From NCBI RefSeq assembly GCF_007692655.1, contig NZ_REBQ01000192.1, positions 1 through 64,000 on the forward strand: 64,000 bases of DNA, in the 5' to 3' direction. A program made the position numbers and the translations under genes. Under the pieces are notes generated by a model, which saw only the letters and a program-made list of their open reading frames with translations, was not told where the DNA came from and made no database searches. Shown here one piece after another: positions 61,604 through 64,000 of this stretch. Origin of the DNA: Halomonas sp. Lineage in GTDB: Bacteria; Pseudomonadota; Gammaproteobacteria; Pseudomonadales; Halomonadaceae. Every line of letters begins with the position of its first letter. Within the stretch, counting starts at the first letter, position 1.

Positions 61604-61657
61604 TGAAGTGGGTAAAGAAACCGTACACCGGCAGCAGTCGCTGCCGGGAGATAGCGG

Positions 61658-62785
61658 TTAGCTGCGTGCTTCAATCGGCACCCACTCGCTCTTTTCGGGA
61701 CCGGTGTAGTCGGCGCTGGGGCGAATGATGCGGTTGTTGGCGCGCTGCTCAAACACATGGGCTGCCCAGCCGGTGAGTCGTGACATCACAAATATCGGCG
61801 TAAATAGCTTGGTGGGAATATCCATAAAGTGATAGGCACTTGCGTGGAAGAAATCAGCATTACAGAACAGTTTCTTCTCCCGCCACATCACGGCTTCTAC
61901 ACGCTCAGAAACGGCATAGAGCACTTTGTCACCTACGTCATCAGAGAGCTTTTTGGACCACTCTTTGATAATCGCATTGCGTGGATCAGACTCGCGATAA
62001 ATCGCATGCCCAAAGCCCATAATCTTATCTTTGCGCTCCAGCATGCCCATGATCTTGCTTTCAGCCTCTTCCGGCGACTGCCAGTTTTCGATCATCGCCA
62101 TCGCCGCTTCGTTTGCGCCACCGTGTAGCGGGCCACGCAGCGAGCCAATTGCGCCGGTTACACAGGAGTGCATATCCGAAAGCGTCGAGGCACATACACG
62201 AGCAGTAAAGGTTGAGGCGTTAAACTCGTGCTCGGCATAGAGAATCAGCGATACGTTCATTACCCGCGCATGCAGTTCAGACGCAGGCTCGCCGCGCAGC
62301 ATATTCAGGAAATGACCGCCCACAGAGTCATCATCCGTCTCGGTATCAATGCGAACGCCGTCATGGGAGAAGCGATACCAGTAGCAGATGATCGAGGGCA
62401 GCACCGCTAGCAGCCGATCAGAAACGTCCTGCTGCTGGTCGAAGTTTTCCTCGGTTTCAAGATTTCCCAGCATGGAGGTGCCGGTGCGCATCACATCCAT
62501 CGGGTGCGCGTCTTTGGGAATCTGCTCAAGCACTGTTTTCAGCGCATCGGGCAGCCCACGCAAGCTTTTCAGCTTGGCGATGTAGTCATCCAGCTCGGTT
62601 TGATTGGGCAGCTTGCCTTTTAACAGCAGGTAAGCGACCTCTTCAAATTTGGCTTTTTCAGCCAGTTCTTTGATATCGAAACCACGGTAGGTCAGGCCTG
62701 AACCTGTTTTGCCTACTGTACATAGCGCGGTGGAACCAGCGCTCTGGCCACGCAGTCCTGCACCTGTCACGGGTTTATCAGCCAT
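61658..62785 (-). CDS. prpC: 2-methylcitrate synthase PrpC
   Basis: LTYRGFDIKELAEKAKFEEVAYLLLKGKLP, GPLHGGANEAAM, GFGHAIYRESDPRN. Confidence 0.95.
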   Translation of the reverse strand: MADKPVTGAGLRGQSAGSTALCTVGKTGSGLTYRGFDIKELAEKAKFEEVAYLLLKGKLPNQTELDDYIAKLKSLRGLPDALKTVLEQIPKDAHPMDVMRTGTSMLGNLETEENFDQQQDVSDRLLAVLPSIICYWYRFSHDGVRIDTETDDDSVGGHFLNMLRGEPASELHARVMNVSLILYAEHEFNASTFTARVCASTLSDMHSCVTGAIGSLRGPLHGGANEAAMAMIENWQSPEEAESKIMGMLERKDKIMGFGHAIYRESDPRNAIIKEWSKKLSDDVGDKVLYAVSERVEAVMWREKKLFCNADFFHASAYHFMDIPTKLFTPIFVMSRLTGWAAHVFEQRANNRIIRPSADYTGPEKSEWVPIEARS

Positions 62786-62836
62786 GGTGTGTCTCCTATT
62801 ACTGCTTTTATTTTAAATTGTGTATTTCATTAATTT

Positions 62837-62962
62837 AGCCAAAGCTGCCTCGGCGACGAGGGCAGGTTTCCGCGAGGGCGCTGTGAACCCATCCCTGGGC
62901 GCTACTTTCGACATCCCTGGTCGAAAGACCCTCGCCCCAACCTGCCCTCTCACCAGTTGGCT
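62837..62962. repeat. Large imperfect palindromic intergenic element between prpB and prpC
   Basis: Nested arms AGCCAA/TTGGCT, GAGGGCAGGTT/AACCTGCCCTC, GCGAGGG/CCCTCGC, CTTTCGAC/GTCGAAAG. Confidence 0.75.
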
Positions 62963-63852
62963 TACTGGTCATCACCTTTCTCGGCAAACAAAGCATCCAG
63001 CTTCTGCTCAAAGTCGTGGTAGTTCAGGAAGTCGTAGAGTTCGTCGCGGGTTTGCATCAGCGGCACGACCTCTTTCTGGTGGCCGTTATCAAGAATGCTT
63101 TGATAGACCTGTAGCGCCGCAGCGTTCATGGCGCGGAACGCAGAGAGCGGGTAAAGCACCATGCGGCAGCCAACGTCTCCAAGCTCCGTTTGCGTAAATA
63201 GCGGTGTCGCGCCAAATTCGGTGATATTGGCTAGAATCGGTGCATTGACCCGCTGGCAGAAAGCTTTGTAATCGTCCAGGGTGTGCACCGCTTCGGCGAA
63301 GATGGCATCCGCGCCCGCTTCAACACAGGCATTGGCCCGCTCAATGGCCGCATCAAGCCCCTCTTTCTGAAATGCATCGGTACGGGCAATCAAATAGAAG
63401 TCAGGATCAATTTTGGCATCCGCCGCTGCTTTGATACGGTCGACCATCTCCTGCTGAGAAACAATCGCCTTGTTAGGACGGTGCCCACAGCGCTTTTGCG
63501 CGACCTGATCCTCCATATGAATCGCTGCCACACCAGCACGCTGCATCTCTTTAACGGTACGGGCGATATTGAAGGCGCCGCCCCAGCCAGTATCGATATC
63601 CACCAGTAGCGGCACATCGGTCGCGCCGCAAATACGATGGGCGTCTTCCACCACATCATTCATGGTCGTCATACCCAGATCCGGCAGGCCGAACGACGCA
63701 TTGGCAACCCCACCGCCGGAAAGGTAAATGGCTTGATGGCCGACTTTCTCGGCCATCAATGCCGTGTAGGCATTAATGGTGCCTAAAATCGGCAGCGGGC
63801 GGTTAGCGTCAAGCGCGGCCCGAAAGCGGCCGCCGGGAGTCATCTGAGGCAT
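62962..63852 (-). CDS. prpB: Methylisocitrate lyase PrpB
   Basis: [47 protein letters not shown]. Confidence 0.96.
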   Translation of the reverse strand: MPQMTPGGRFRAALDANRPLPILGTINAYTALMAEKVGHQAIYLSGGGVANASFGLPDLGMTTMNDVVEDAHRICGATDVPLLVDIDTGWGGAFNIARTVKEMQRAGVAAIHMEDQVAQKRCGHRPNKAIVSQQEMVDRIKAAADAKIDPDFYLIARTDAFQKEGLDAAIERANACVEAGADAIFAEAVHTLDDYKAFCQRVNAPILANITEFGATPLFTQTELGDVGCRMVLYPLSAFRAMNAAALQVYQSILDNGHQKEVVPLMQTRDELYDFLNYHDFEQKLDALFAEKGDDQ

Positions 63853-63887
63853 GAGGTATTTCTCCGGTTGTATTGTTTTAACTATTT

Positions 63888-63928
63888 TTAGCGTTGTTTT
63901 AGCGTTTTCTTAGCAATATGTTAGCGTT
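63888..63928. promoter_or_regulatory. Four 11-bp-phased direct repeats upstream of prpB
   Basis: TTAGCGTTGTT TTAGCGTTTTC TTAGCAATATG TTAGCGTT at 63888, 63899, 63910, 63921. Confidence 0.75.
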
Positions 63929-64000
63929 ACGATTTAGACCCTGACTGTTCAAGTGTCGCCGCATAGCGGTCAGCGACGTTTGCCCGGGAGGCGCTAACAT

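Overview
The window is a 64 kb chromosomal segment that looks like a Halomonas-type gammaproteobacterium (taxonomy inferred from gene content and synteny; no search was run). Most of it is conserved housekeeping sequence. From left to right: acyl-CoA/PHA-type metabolism; an arsenic-resistance island (SLC13/ArsB-like permease, arsH, acr3, FMN reductase, a HesB-like CC/Se-motif protein, an MFS exporter, arsJ, ArsJ-associated GAPDH) directly abutting a pstSCAB phosphate operon; TauE and Bcr/CflA transporters; a STAS/SpoIIE-phosphatase/MlaA cluster; hrpA, fadD, a peptidase and a GGDEF-EAL protein; ycgN-acpH-ycgL-rnd-recR-ybaB-dnaX; grxD, argF; gacA/uvrY-uvrC-pgsA followed by tRNA-Gly/Cys/Leu; nadB, ygfX-sdhE, ihfB-lapA-lapB, pyrF, comEA-like; and a methylcitrate cluster prpB-prpC-acnD-prpF-prpD. 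No rRNA, CRISPR array, transposase or prophage was seen. The strongest lead is the arsenic/phosphate island. Two of its promoters share a near-identical palindrome (ATATATG-N6-CATATA), yet no arsR or arsC lies in the window, and it carries an uncharacterised HesB-like CC-motif protein. Other leads are four 11-bp-phased TTAGCGTT repeats upstream of prpB, a decayed tRNA-Gly 3' copy with a palindromic insertion, a large foldable repeat between prpB and prpC, and in-frame tandem repeats in nadB, dnaX and mlaA.
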